A stretch of 18,965 nucleotides of DNA, taken from assembly GCA_023399465.1 (NCBI GenBank), contig JAEWPB010000064.1, forward strand, positions 1-18,965, read 5' to 3'. Of this stretch, positions 6,665 to 13,867 are shown in pieces (within the stretch, counting starts at the first letter, position 1; each line of letters opens with the position of its first letter). The translations under genes were made by a program, and so were the position numbers. Source of the stretch: Pseudomonadota bacterium. Its GTDB lineage: Bacteria; Pseudomonadota; Alphaproteobacteria; Rhizobiales; Rhizobiaceae. Under the pieces are notes generated by a model, which was not told where the DNA came from, searched no databases, and saw only the letters and a list, made by a program, of their open reading frames with translations.

Positions 6665-7378
6665 ATGTCGGCGTTTAACGGAAAATCAGTACTCGTACTT
6701 GGCGGTAGCCGCGGCATTGGCGCCGCCATTGTCAGGCGTTTCGTCGCAGACGGAGCGAATGTGACCTTCACCTATTCGGGTTCAGCGGATGCGGCGAAGC
6801 AACTGGAAGCGACGACAGGCGCACGGGCGGTTCAGACCGATAGCGCAGACCGCGATGCGGTGATCGAGCGCGTGCGGGACAGCGGTCCACTGGACATCCT
6901 GGTGGTAAATGCCGGAATCGGGGTCTTCGGAGACCCGCTGGAGCAGGATCCGGATGCGATTGACCGCCTGTTCAGGATCAATATCCACGCCCCCTATCAT
7001 GCCTCGGTCGAGGCGGCACGCCAGATGCCTGACGGTGGCCGGATCATCATCATCGGCTCCGTAAACGGAGATCGGATGCCGGTGCCCGGCATGGCATCCT
7101 ACGCATTGAGCAAATCGGCCTTGCAGGGAATGGCGCGCGGCCTTGCGCGGGATTTCGGCCCGCGGGGCATTACGGTCAATGTCGTGCAACCGGGCCCGAT
7201 CGATACCGACGCCAACCCTGCCGACGGTCCTATCAAGGACCTGCTGCACAGCTTCATGGCCATCAAGCGCCACGGTCGCCCTGAAGAGGTTGCGGGCATG
7301 GTTGCCTGGCTGGCTGGACCAGAGGCCAGCTTCGTCACCGGGGCAATGCACACGATCGACGGCGCCTTCGGCGCATAA
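6665..7378 (+). CDS. bdcA: Short-chain dehydrogenase BdcA
   Basis: 237 aa. AAGGAG at 6652-6657, seven bases before the ATG, fixes the start. It has a Rossmann fold with nucleotide motif GGSRGIG at 13-19, NAG at 82-84, and catalytic Asn106, Ser132, Tyr146 and Lys150, so it should be an active NAD(P)H oxidoreductase. It matches E. coli BdcA nearly end to end by memory, including VNGDRMP and the last residues FVTGAMHTIDGAFGA. E. coli BdcA was reported to bind cyclic di-GMP and promote biofilm dispersal; its chemical substrate is not settled. At position 50, where E. coli has the Glu studied by mutation, this protein has Thr. It is transcribed away from bdcR and ends before a strong hairpin at 7388-7427. 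Confidence 0.9.
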   Translation: MSAFNGKSVLVLGGSRGIGAAIVRRFVADGANVTFTYSGSADAAKQLEATTGARAVQTDSADRDAVIERVRDSGPLDILVVNAGIGVFGDPLEQDPDAIDRLFRINIHAPYHASVEAARQMPDGGRIIIIGSVNGDRMPVPGMASYALSKSALQGMARGLARDFGPRGITVNVVQPGPIDTDANPADGPIKDLLHSFMAIKRHGRPEEVAGMVAWLAGPEASFVTGAMHTIDGAFGA

Positions 7379-7387
7379 GTGACTACA

Positions 7388-7427
7388 GGCGATGACGACC
7401 GAATGCGGCTACGCGGTCGTCATCGCC
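7388..7427. terminator. Perfect 14-bp hairpin between convergent genes
   Basis: GGCGATGACGACCG at 7388-7401 and CGGTCGTCATCGCC at 7414-7427 are exact reverse complements around a 12-base loop. It starts 9 bases after the bdcA stop and lies 67 bases beyond the 3' end of the converging acylase gene. There is no T-tract on either strand, so it may act as a two-way 3'-end stabiliser or a non-canonical terminator. Confidence 0.6.
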
Positions 7428-7494
7428 AACTCCGCGTGCCTAGCTTTCGCGTATGAGCAACGCGCGAAGCGACATCGGGCACTATGCCTCGCCA

Positions 7495-8571
7495 TCAATT
7501 CTGCAGTCCAGCGAGAGGAAAAGGCTCCGCTTCACGGTAGGAACCGGTCGCGTTGCCGGCGAAAACGTTGCGCTGCTCCGGGCCGAGATCGAGCTTCAGC
7601 ACCTTGCCGGTTTCCTTGGAGAAGTCGATCTGGTTGAGATCGGTCCAGAAGGTGTTCGGCGAAAGCGCGGAGTCAAAATAATAGAGACGGCTTTTGTGAT
7701 CGTAGACGGTGCGCCAACGGGTGGATGCGATTTCCGGATGGTCTGGGGTCGAGATCCCGAGCGGCACCGAGATGTTGCGGAGGATTCCGTAAACACTCGC
7801 CAGAAGTTGGAGGGGGTCGCCATCCGGCGAGATTGCCTTCACAAAAAACGAGGCGCGGGCGAAGCGATCGGAGGCCCGGCTGGTGCCAGGCAACATGACG
7901 TTGCCTCCGATCTGGGTCCAATAGGAAGCGAGGGCGAGCTGCTGGTCGTAGGTCGGGGAATTGGTCAGAACCTGGAATTGCCGGCCGTGATGAATGACTT
8001 CCTTGCCATCGATGTACTCGATGATGGCGCTGTCGCCAGTCGAATCCGACAGGGAGAGGTGCACCGTGGTAGTGAATTGCGCTCCGGGCAGTTTACTGGT
8101 GACAAGCGTGAATGGCTTCTTCTCGAATTCGGCAACGGCTTCAGCGACGGTTGCGAAGTTGTCGAGGGCATATTGCGCCCATGCCGACACCGCCAGTCCG
8201 GGCGGACCGCCGGCGTCGAATGCAGGGTACTTGGACTCTTCAAGCCAAAGGATATTGGCGGAGAGGCCAGCCTCGTTCACACCGTCGGAGGTGAATGAAT
8301 TGAATACGGGAGCCACCAATGATCCGTATTTTGATGTCCATCGGATGGAATTGGGACCGACTCCACCGTTGCGCTCCATCCCTTGGGGAAGGACGTAAAG
8401 GTTGGTGTCGATAGGCTGCTGCCAGTCCATCGAACGGGCGGTGAAAATGTTGCCGTTTTGCCCCAGAAAGACAAAGCGGGAGCACGCGATTGCAGATGTC
8501 AGGCCTGCCTGGAGAAAGGCCCAGGACACCAACAACGATACGGCGATCCGAATTGGCAGTGTCTGCAACAT
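7495..8571 (-). CDS. Exported Ntn hydrolase, choloylglycine hydrolase / penicillin V acylase family
   Basis: 358 aa. I chose the ATG at 8571 because AAGGA lies eight bases upstream; the ATG at 8580 has that site pressed directly against it. Residues 1-29 are a signal peptide ending Ala-Ile-Ala, and cleavage exposes Cys30, the expected N-terminal nucleophile. Arg46 and Asp49 (ARSMDW) lie 16 and 19 residues after the Cys, as in bile salt hydrolases. NEAGLSANILW, TNSPTYDQQ with the oxyanion-side Asn, and SDRFARASFF with the conserved Arg follow. The enzyme cleaves linear amide bonds in the periplasm. Gram-negative members include penicillin V acylases and acylases of N-acyl homoserine lactones, so signal degradation is possible, but the substrate cannot be read from the sequence. 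It appears to be a single-gene unit. Confidence 0.88.
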   Translation of the reverse strand: MLQTLPIRIAVSLLVSWAFLQAGLTSAIACSRFVFLGQNGNIFTARSMDWQQPIDTNLYVLPQGMERNGGVGPNSIRWTSKYGSLVAPVFNSFTSDGVNEAGLSANILWLEESKYPAFDAGGPPGLAVSAWAQYALDNFATVAEAVAEFEKKPFTLVTSKLPGAQFTTTVHLSLSDSTGDSAIIEYIDGKEVIHHGRQFQVLTNSPTYDQQLALASYWTQIGGNVMLPGTSRASDRFARASFFVKAISPDGDPLQLLASVYGILRNISVPLGISTPDHPEIASTRWRTVYDHKSRLYYFDSALSPNTFWTDLNQIDFSKETGKVLKLDLGPEQRNVFAGNATGSYREAEPFPLAGLQN

Positions 8572-8847
8572 CGTGATCATCCTTCATATGCCCGGAAGCC
8601 GGCCGGATATGTTCTTATCGGAGGATATCCCGAAATCATCAGCCTTCAGAGGCTATCCGGAGGCCACACGAGGGGCTCCTAGGGTCGGGAAAACACAGGA
8701 TGGCGACACTTCGGACAAGCTGTCAAGCAGTTTCCATCGATCCACGTCTTCATTGGCTTTGGCCAGCAGACGACGTGCGAACAGGGTCGCTGCCGTGGGC
8801 AACTCCGCCATGAGCATCCAGGACGGCAAGGGCGTTACGGTGTTCCA

Positions 8848-9240
8848 CTATCCGCCGCTCGTGTCGGCGTTTTTCGAACCCGCTTTCTCCCGAGCCTTTC
8901 TTTCGAGCAGCTCTATCAAGTCGCGGATCTTTTCTTCATCAAGGTTTTCTACGCCGATGAATTCGTTCTCGGCTTTGCTGGTCAAAATCAACTCGTCGAG
9001 TTTTGCCTGAATTGCCCTGCCGTCGCGATTTTGCGAGTTCTGCAGGATGAACACCATCAAAAAGGTGATGATGGTTGTGGAGGTGTTGATCACCAGTTGC
9101 CACGTTTCCGAGAACTGAAAAAGCGGACCCGTCAGAGCCCAAACCACCACGAAAGCTGCTGCGGCGACAAAGGTGGCTGGCTTGGCTGTCCAGGTGGAAA
9201 CGGCGTTCGAGAAACGGGTGAACACTCCTTGCTGCGCCAT
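8848..9240 (-). CDS. Low-affinity iron permease family protein
   Basis: 130 aa from the ATG at 9240 (MAQQGVF), the family's usual start; a longer frame to 9300 lacks a better ribosome binding site, and the site here is also weak (GAGCGGA further upstream). Two membrane helices (about 22-42 and 49-67) are followed by the family signature FILQNSQNRDGRAIQAKLDE and a charged, helical cytoplasmic tail with an EEKIRDLIELLERKAREKA stretch. Members are annotated as low-affinity Fe/Cu permeases by resemblance to a yeast protein, but direct transport evidence in bacteria is thin. The region 8572-8847 upstream of the acylase gene holds no gene I can support. The gene diverges from the MgtC-family gene at 9454, with 213 bases between them. 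Confidence 0.8.
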   Translation of the reverse strand: MAQQGVFTRFSNAVSTWTAKPATFVAAAAFVVVWALTGPLFQFSETWQLVINTSTTIITFLMVFILQNSQNRDGRAIQAKLDELILTSKAENEFIGVENLDEEKIRDLIELLERKAREKAGSKNADTSGG

Positions 9241-9453
9241 GGTCGCATTCCGCTCAAAGCTGCACGTTACAAAACGATTGGCGCGGGGGATGAGTTCCAC
9301 TCGTCGCGATCCCCGCCTAGGACCGCTGGATTGTAATTGTCGTCAAGCATCCCGAGTTGGACGCAGGAACTGGGTTCGAAGAGGCGCGAAAGGAACGAAA
9401 GACCGGTTGCAGGATTGTTGGAGAAAGCCAACCCGCCGCAAAGGACGCAGCCC

Positions 9454-9939
9454 ATGTTCCAGAATTTTGCCGATGAGCTATCAGGGGATCTGGCCGTGCC
9501 TTTGGAAATCGTGCTGTTCCGGATAGTCGGGGCGACCCTGCTTTGCGGGCTTGTCGGATTGGAACGCGAGTTCCAGAAGAACGCCGCCGGCATCAGGACG
9601 AACATGCTCATTGGTCTGGCGGCCTGTACCTTTTGCCTGATCACGCTGCAGTTGATGGAGATCATGAGCACTGCCAGTGATGCCGCCCGGCTGGATCCGA
9701 TCAGGCTGGTCGAAGCGGTGACCGCCGGCGTCGCATTCCTGGCAGCGGGCGTGGTCGTATATACCAAAGGTGACGTCCAGGGTTTGACGACGGGCGCCAG
9801 CATGTGGCTGTCGGCGGCAATCGGGCTTGCCGCCGGTCTCGGCATATGGCCGATCGCCGTGGTGGTGACCGTCGTTGGCGTCATTATCCTGTGGGTGCTC
9901 CGGCACATCGAAGTCGCGGCCGGCCTGAAGGAGAAGTAA
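9454..9939 (+). CDS. MgtC/SapB-family membrane protein, short form
   Basis: 161 aa from the ATG at 9454, with AAGGA eight bases upstream; the frame opens at 9337 but the added residues look non-coding. Motifs typical of the family are present: GLVGLEREFQKNAAGIRTNM near residues 34-53, then four to five hydrophobic segments, with VTAGVAFLAAGVVVY and LTTGASMWLSAAIGLAAGLG in the second half. The protein ends right after the last helix (HIEVAAGLKEK), so the C-terminal soluble ACT-like domain of Salmonella MgtC is missing, as in many SapB-type members. MgtC proteins matter for growth in low magnesium and acid and inhibit F-type ATP synthase in some bacteria. It converges on the SLC13-type permease with a 20-base gap. 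Confidence 0.85.
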   Translation: MFQNFADELSGDLAVPLEIVLFRIVGATLLCGLVGLEREFQKNAAGIRTNMLIGLAACTFCLITLQLMEIMSTASDAARLDPIRLVEAVTAGVAFLAAGVVVYTKGDVQGLTTGASMWLSAAIGLAAGLGIWPIAVVVTVVGVIILWVLRHIEVAAGLKEK

Positions 9940-9959
9940 CCGCACGAGCTACGGTCCCC

Positions 9960-11729
9960 TCATGTTGGCCAGACGTAGAGCAGCAACGGCACACTCACAA
10001 CCACGACCAGGATGGACAGAGGCAGCCCGAGCTTCCAGTAGTCCCCGAAACGGTAGCCACCCGGTCCCATGACAAGCGTATTGCATTGGTGGCCGATCGG
10101 CGTGAGAAAGTCGCAGCCTGCGCCGATCGCCACTGCCATCAGGAATGCATCAGGCGCGTATCCGAGTTCGGTCGCGAACCTGGCGGCGATCGGAGCCATC
10201 ACCAGCACGGTTGCAGCATTGTTGAGAAAGGGCGTCACCGCCATGGCGGCCACCAGGATCAACGCGAGCGCGCCGTAGGATGGCATGCCGGTCGCGAGAC
10301 CGGAAAGCAGATGTGCTACAACATCCGTGGTGCCCGTCGTGCGCAGGCTGTCGCTCACCGGAATAAGCGCCGCCAGCATGACCAGGATCGGCGCGTCGAG
10401 GTGCGTATAGGCTTCGCGCAACGGCAATGCGCCCGACGCGATGATCAGAAACGCGGCGGTAAAGAAGGCCCCCGCGACCGGTACGCCGGCAACCGTGGTC
10501 GCAGCCATTGCAGCAAGCAGTATGCCCAAGGGGAGGAGGCCGTTTCGCACTGTGCCCAGCCGGACGTCGCGCGCGATCAGCGGCAGGCAGTCCCACTCCC
10601 GCAGCACATCGGGTATGATCTTCTCATTGCCCTGGAGAACCAGAACGTCACCGTTTTCGATGCGGATTTCCCCCAGTCGCTCGACGAAGCGCTGGTCGCG
10701 GCGGCTTATTGCCAATAACCTCAGGCCGGTGTTGTCCAGCAGCGCGAGGTCCTTTGCGCTTTGGCCGATCAGCCCCGAATTCTTTCCGACGATTGCCTCG
10801 ACCGCCCTGAGATCGCCGGTCGGGGTACCTTTCTGGCCGCCCTTGTCCGAGAGGCTGAGCCTTCCTTGCGTGACCATCGCGTCCAGCGCAGTCTGCTCTC
10901 CCTCGAGCAGCAGTACATCGCCGGGCTTGAGTACCGTGTCGGGCAGCGGTTTGCGCGTCTGCCCGGTGTCGCCGATGATGGCAAGGACCATCGCATCGCC
11001 GCCGCCCATCTTCTGCAGGTCACTGACGGATTTCGCCACTGCATTCGTCTTCTCGGTGACGATTGCTTCGGTGGTGTAGTTCTTGATCATCAAAGCTTCC
11101 TGGACGTCCGTGGTTTCCCGTTCGCGCTTCGGCAGCAGGCGGTAGGAAAACGCAAGAAAACCCAGCCCCACCAGGGTGAGCGCCGCGCCGACCGGGGTGT
11201 AGTCGAACATGCTGAAAGGCACCCCGACCATCTGCTCACGCAGACGCGAGACGATGATGTTGGGCGACGTGCCGATCTGCGTCATCAACCCGCCGAGGAG
11301 CGATGCGAAGGCCAACGGCATCAGGAAGCGTGAGGGGGAAATCCCCGATTTGCGGGCTATCTGGATGGCCACCGGTATCATAATCGCCAGGGCGCCGATG
11401 TTTTTCACGAAGGCCGACATCACGGCGACAATGGCGACGAGGATAAACAGTTGGAGGCGCGGACCATGGCGCTCCATCTGGAAACGGAGCAAGGCGATCT
11501 CCATTATGCCGGAGCGGGCAATTGCACCACTGATGACGAGGGCCGAAGCGACGATGATGACGATGTCATCGGAGAAGCCTGAAAAGGCGTCCTCCGGCTT
11601 GACCAGCCCGAGAACCAGTGCCGCGACCAGGGCGGCTACCGCAACCACGTCATAGCGCAGGCGGCCCCACATGAACGCCAGCATCGTCATTGCGATAAGG
11701 CCGACGGCCAGCAGTTGTTGCGTCTGCAT
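9960..11729 (-). CDS. SLC13-type permease with internal TrkA-C-like domains
   Basis: 589 aa from the ATG at 11729 (MQTQQLLAVGLIAM); a longer frame to 11798 is open but starts without a membrane segment or binding site. Residues 1-200 and 390-589 are two blocks of membrane helices of the divalent anion:sodium symporter type. The two similar hairpin motifs expected at the substrate site are visible: KNIGALAIMIPVAI with GLMTQIGTSPNIIVS in the first half, and NNAATVLVMAPIAA with FLTPIGHQCNTLVMGPGGY in the second. Between them (about 215-385) lies a soluble insert resembling two TrkA-C domains (VLKPGDVLLLEG, then IRIENGDVLVLQG), which bind regulatory ligands. The substrate could be sulfate, another oxyanion or a dicarboxylate; the sequence does not tell. 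It is a single-gene unit facing away from the amiC operon. Confidence 0.88.
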   Translation of the reverse strand: MQTQQLLAVGLIAMTMLAFMWGRLRYDVVAVAALVAALVLGLVKPEDAFSGFSDDIVIIVASALVISGAIARSGIMEIALLRFQMERHGPRLQLFILVAIVAVMSAFVKNIGALAIMIPVAIQIARKSGISPSRFLMPLAFASLLGGLMTQIGTSPNIIVSRLREQMVGVPFSMFDYTPVGAALTLVGLGFLAFSYRLLPKRERETTDVQEALMIKNYTTEAIVTEKTNAVAKSVSDLQKMGGGDAMVLAIIGDTGQTRKPLPDTVLKPGDVLLLEGEQTALDAMVTQGRLSLSDKGGQKGTPTGDLRAVEAIVGKNSGLIGQSAKDLALLDNTGLRLLAISRRDQRFVERLGEIRIENGDVLVLQGNEKIIPDVLREWDCLPLIARDVRLGTVRNGLLPLGILLAAMAATTVAGVPVAGAFFTAAFLIIASGALPLREAYTHLDAPILVMLAALIPVSDSLRTTGTTDVVAHLLSGLATGMPSYGALALILVAAMAVTPFLNNAATVLVMAPIAARFATELGYAPDAFLMAVAIGAGCDFLTPIGHQCNTLVMGPGGYRFGDYWKLGLPLSILVVVVSVPLLLYVWPT

Positions 11730-12117
11730 TAGGATATTCCACGCTCTTACAAAACAACAACGCGAGCGGTGCGCAATACGATGCATGGCCGGCGTCAATT
11801 TTTCACGTCAGCCGCTGCCGGAACTATATGAGCGTCTTCCGAGAATCGGCAGATCTGTCGCTTACGCCCGCTCGGAATCGCCTTCGCGGCTGATCGCACC
11901 ACGCGTCGGCCCGGGACATCCGGCAGCGAGGTTCAAAAAACCGGCAGCCGCCATACTTTCCATGCAGTACCGGCGGCTATTTCATCACGGACTGCGCAAA
12001 AAATATGCAGCAAAGCGCGGCTAGAACTAATTGTGCAATTCGGCCCGTTTACCGCGTGATTTCGCTTCCAATTCGGAAGTCCTGCCGCTAAGCTCAAAGA
12101 AATATTCGGCATCTGAG
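11730..12117. other. Intergenic region between SLC13-type permease and amiC, operon leader
   Basis: No gene is supported here. The region must hold promoters for two divergent units, but I could not find a good sigma-70 or sigma-54 site; GG-N10-GC spacings exist (for example near 11912-11926 and 12042-12055) with poor consensus around them. The last hundred bases hold the leader elements described separately. A frame on the minus strand (11933-12322) runs antisense over the leader and looks non-coding. Confidence 0.6.
12029..12040. promoter_or_regulatory. AATTG-TG-CAATT palindrome in the amiC leader
   Basis: Five-base arms AATTG and CAATT flank two central bases. It lies about 140 bases upstream of amiC and 80 upstream of the terminator, in an AT-rich patch. 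It is a plausible operator for an unknown regulator, or chance. Confidence 0.35.
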
Positions 12118-12128
12118 CCCCGTTCCGA
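12065..12128 (+). promoter_or_regulatory. Candidate antitermination segment of the amiC leader
   Basis: Several alternative pairings compete. CTTCC (12065-12069) pairs with GGAAG (12075-12079) around a 5-base loop. TCGGAA (12073-12078) can instead pair with TTCCGA (12123-12128), which is inside the left arm of the terminator, giving an antiterminator. TGCCG (12083-12087) pairs with CGGCA (12107-12111), and GCTCA (12092-12096) with TGAGC (12114-12118), which touches the first base of the terminator. This is the layout expected of an attenuator controlled by an RNA-binding protein. I did not find the paired hexaloop hairpins (A at loop position 1, G at 4) described for ANTAR targets, so the binding site itself is unproven. 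Confidence 0.5.
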
Positions 12129-12165
12129 TCGCGCTTTTGTTGCGCGACTCGGCTCGGGGTTTTTT
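12118..12165 (+). terminator. Strong leader terminator just before amiC
   Basis: Left arm 12118-12134 and right arm 12142-12159 form 15 base pairs in three blocks (CCCCG/CGGGG, CCGA/TCGG, TCGCGC/GCGCGA) with a 2x2 internal loop, one bulged C and a 7-base loop. Six T follow directly (12160-12165). No plus-strand gene lies upstream in the preceding 2 kb, and amiC begins 14 bases later, so the terminator does not end a gene. It most likely stops transcription in the leader until AmiR allows read-through, as in the Pseudomonas amidase operon. Confidence 0.85.
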
Positions 12166-12179
12166 GTGTTTGGGCTCCG

Positions 12180-13259
12180 ATGAAGCGGATCATAGATATA
12201 GGCGTTCTTCTTTCAGGCAGCGGCATGTATGCCGCGCTGTCTCGCGCCAGTTGCGACGGGGTGTTGCAAGGCGTGGAAGAAGTGAACCGCGATTCAGACC
12301 TCGACGTCTCGTTCCGCGTCATCCTGCGCGACCCGGAAGGGCGGCTTGATCGCTATGCGCCGCTCTGCCGCGAAATCCTGCGGAGTTCCGAAGCGCGCCA
12401 CATCTTCGGCTGTATCACCTCGGCCAGCCGCAAGGAGGTCATTCCCGAACTCGAGCGCTTCGATGGGGTTCTCTGGTATCCCGTGCCTTACGAGGGCTTC
12501 GAGGCTTCCGAGCATGTGGCCTACATGCATGCATGCCCGAACCAGCATCTGCTTCCGCTGCTCGACTGGGCAATGCCGAACCTTGGTGCGCGCGCCTATC
12601 TCGTCGGATCCAACTATATCTGGGGCTGGGAGATGGCCCGGATCGGACGCGAACGCGTGGCCGCGGCTGGCGGGCAGGTCCTTGGTGATCGCTACCTGGC
12701 CCTGGGTGATACCGAACTCGACCATATCATCCAGGAAATCCGGATCCTGAAGCCCGACTTCATTCTGAATTCGCTGGTTGGCGACAGCTCCTACGCATTT
12801 CTGGCGCGGCTGGCGGAGGTGAAACAGGAAGCTGAATTCGCCAACGGCCTTGCGATCCTGTCCTGCAACTTCACCGAATGCGAGATCGAGGCGGCGGGTG
12901 AGGCTGCCGAAGGGCTGATATCGGTCGGCCCCTGGTTCGAGCCGGACGGAGGTCGTCTGGGCGGATCGTTTCGCGAGATGGCGCGCCAGTCCGTGCACGA
13001 ACTGGCAAAACTCCTTCACGGCCGTCCCGGCGCCGAAGCGCTACCGCTATCCGAATTGTTGCATTCCGCAATCCGTTCCGGCTACACGCCGCGGCTTGAT
13101 CCTGCGCATCTGCATGCGCGTCAGCCCGCCATCATTTCGCGGCTCGAAAAGGGGCGGTTCCACGAGATCAAGCGGTTGCCGGCGCTGCGCGCCGATCCGT
13201 ATCTCACCCACCGCTCGCAAGCGTCTCAGGGAGGCTCCATGCTGAAGGTGGTGTCATGA
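12180..13259 (+). CDS. amiC: AmiC-type amide receptor, negative regulator of AmiR
   Basis: 359 aa, without a signal peptide, so cytoplasmic despite its type I periplasmic-binding-protein fold. It aligns with Pseudomonas aeruginosa AmiC from memory: RDPEGRLDRYAPLCREIL, GCITSASRKEVIPELER, WYPVPYEGFE, PNQHLLPLL and VGSNYIWGWE. In that protein AmiC holds AmiR inactive until a small amide binds. Pocket residues as I recall them are Tyr83, Ser85, Tyr104, Thr106 and Tyr152; here they are Ile79, Ser81, Tyr100, Val102 and Trp148, so the ligand probably differs from acetamide. The start is the only good ATG; the ribosome binding site is weak (GGG five bases before it) and lies 14 bases after the leader terminator. 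The stop overlaps the amiR start (ATGA), giving coupled synthesis. Confidence 0.88.
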   Translation: MKRIIDIGVLLSGSGMYAALSRASCDGVLQGVEEVNRDSDLDVSFRVILRDPEGRLDRYAPLCREILRSSEARHIFGCITSASRKEVIPELERFDGVLWYPVPYEGFEASEHVAYMHACPNQHLLPLLDWAMPNLGARAYLVGSNYIWGWEMARIGRERVAAAGGQVLGDRYLALGDTELDHIIQEIRILKPDFILNSLVGDSSYAFLARLAEVKQEAEFANGLAILSCNFTECEIEAAGEAAEGLISVGPWFEPDGGRLGGSFREMARQSVHELAKLLHGRPGAEALPLSELLHSAIRSGYTPRLDPAHLHARQPAIISRLEKGRFHEIKRLPALRADPYLTHRSQASQGGSMLKVVS

Positions 13260-13867
13260 CGTGCATCCGGACGGAAAATCTCGGTGGCGCCATTGCATGG
13301 ATCCTGCACCGGCCGCATCCGTCGGTGCAGGGGCTCATCCGCCAGTTGAGCGTGATTGGGCTTCAGGTCCGCGAGGCCTGGCCGGAGCTTCCGGTCGAGG
13401 CGATTGGCGCCGACTTCATCTTCTACGACGCAGACATGGGGCACGACGGTCAGTTCCCCTGGGTGCCGGGCCAATCGCCAATGCCGATGATCGCGCTGAT
13501 CGGGTCGGAGGCGCCCGGCCGGCTCAAGTGGGCGATGGAGATGGGCGCGCACGCACAGATCCTTAAGCCGATGAGCGACAAGGGCGTTTATGCAGCACTC
13601 CTCGTCGCGCGCAGCAATTTCGATCGCGCCAACGCATCCGAGGCGCTGATCACCGACCTGCAGAACCGCCTTTCGGCCCGGCAGACGATCGTGCGCGCCG
13701 TCATGATCTTCGTGATGAAGGGCAAGACGGAAGCCGAAGCATATGACCTGTTGCGCCAGACCGCGATGGCCTGGCGCGTGACGATCGAAACCGCCGCGGA
13801 GCGGCTGGTTGCGAACCATTCGAACGAGAGGGGCACCGACGATGGCAGACGCATCGATCTCGCCTGA
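13256..13867 (+). CDS. amiR: AmiR-type ANTAR transcription antiterminator
   Basis: 203 aa. The N-terminal part (about 12-120) resembles a receiver without evident phosphorylation logic (DFIFYDADMGHDGQ, IALIGSEAPGRLKWAMEMGA, ILKPM). A short coiled coil follows (about 125-140, LITDLQNRLSARQ), then the three-helix ANTAR domain at about 140-188: IVRAVMIFVMKGKTEAEAYD, LLRQTAMAWRVTIETAAERL. ANTAR domains bind paired hairpins in leader RNA and prevent terminator formation. As in Pseudomonas, where AmiC and AmiR form a complex that falls apart on amide binding, the two genes are directly linked here by a 4-base overlap. The 3' end overlaps the next gene by 26 bases. The obvious RNA target is the leader upstream of amiC, so the operon would control itself positively. 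Confidence 0.88.
   Translation: MTCIRTENLGGAIAWILHRPHPSVQGLIRQLSVIGLQVREAWPELPVEAIGADFIFYDADMGHDGQFPWVPGQSPMPMIALIGSEAPGRLKWAMEMGAHAQILKPMSDKGVYAALLVARSNFDRANASEALITDLQNRLSARQTIVRAVMIFVMKGKTEAEAYDLLRQTAMAWRVTIETAAERLVANHSNERGTDDGRRIDLA

Noticed and set aside
8402..9010. 202-aa open frame on +
   Set aside because: It lies antisense to the ends of two well-supported minus-strand genes, has no domain and no good start.
11873..11886. Hexaloop hairpin with A at position 1 and G at position 4 (ANTAR-like)
   Set aside because: The stem is only four pairs including a wobble, there is no second hairpin nearby, and about one such match is expected by chance in this length.
12042..12056. GG-N10-GC spacing as a sigma-54 promoter for the amiC operon
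   Set aside because: Only the GG and GC and a few flanking bases match; several equally poor matches occur in the region, so it is not better than chance.
11933..12322. 129-aa open frame on - over the amiC leader and start
   Set aside because: It overlaps amiC and the leader terminator, has no recognisable domain and its composition looks random.
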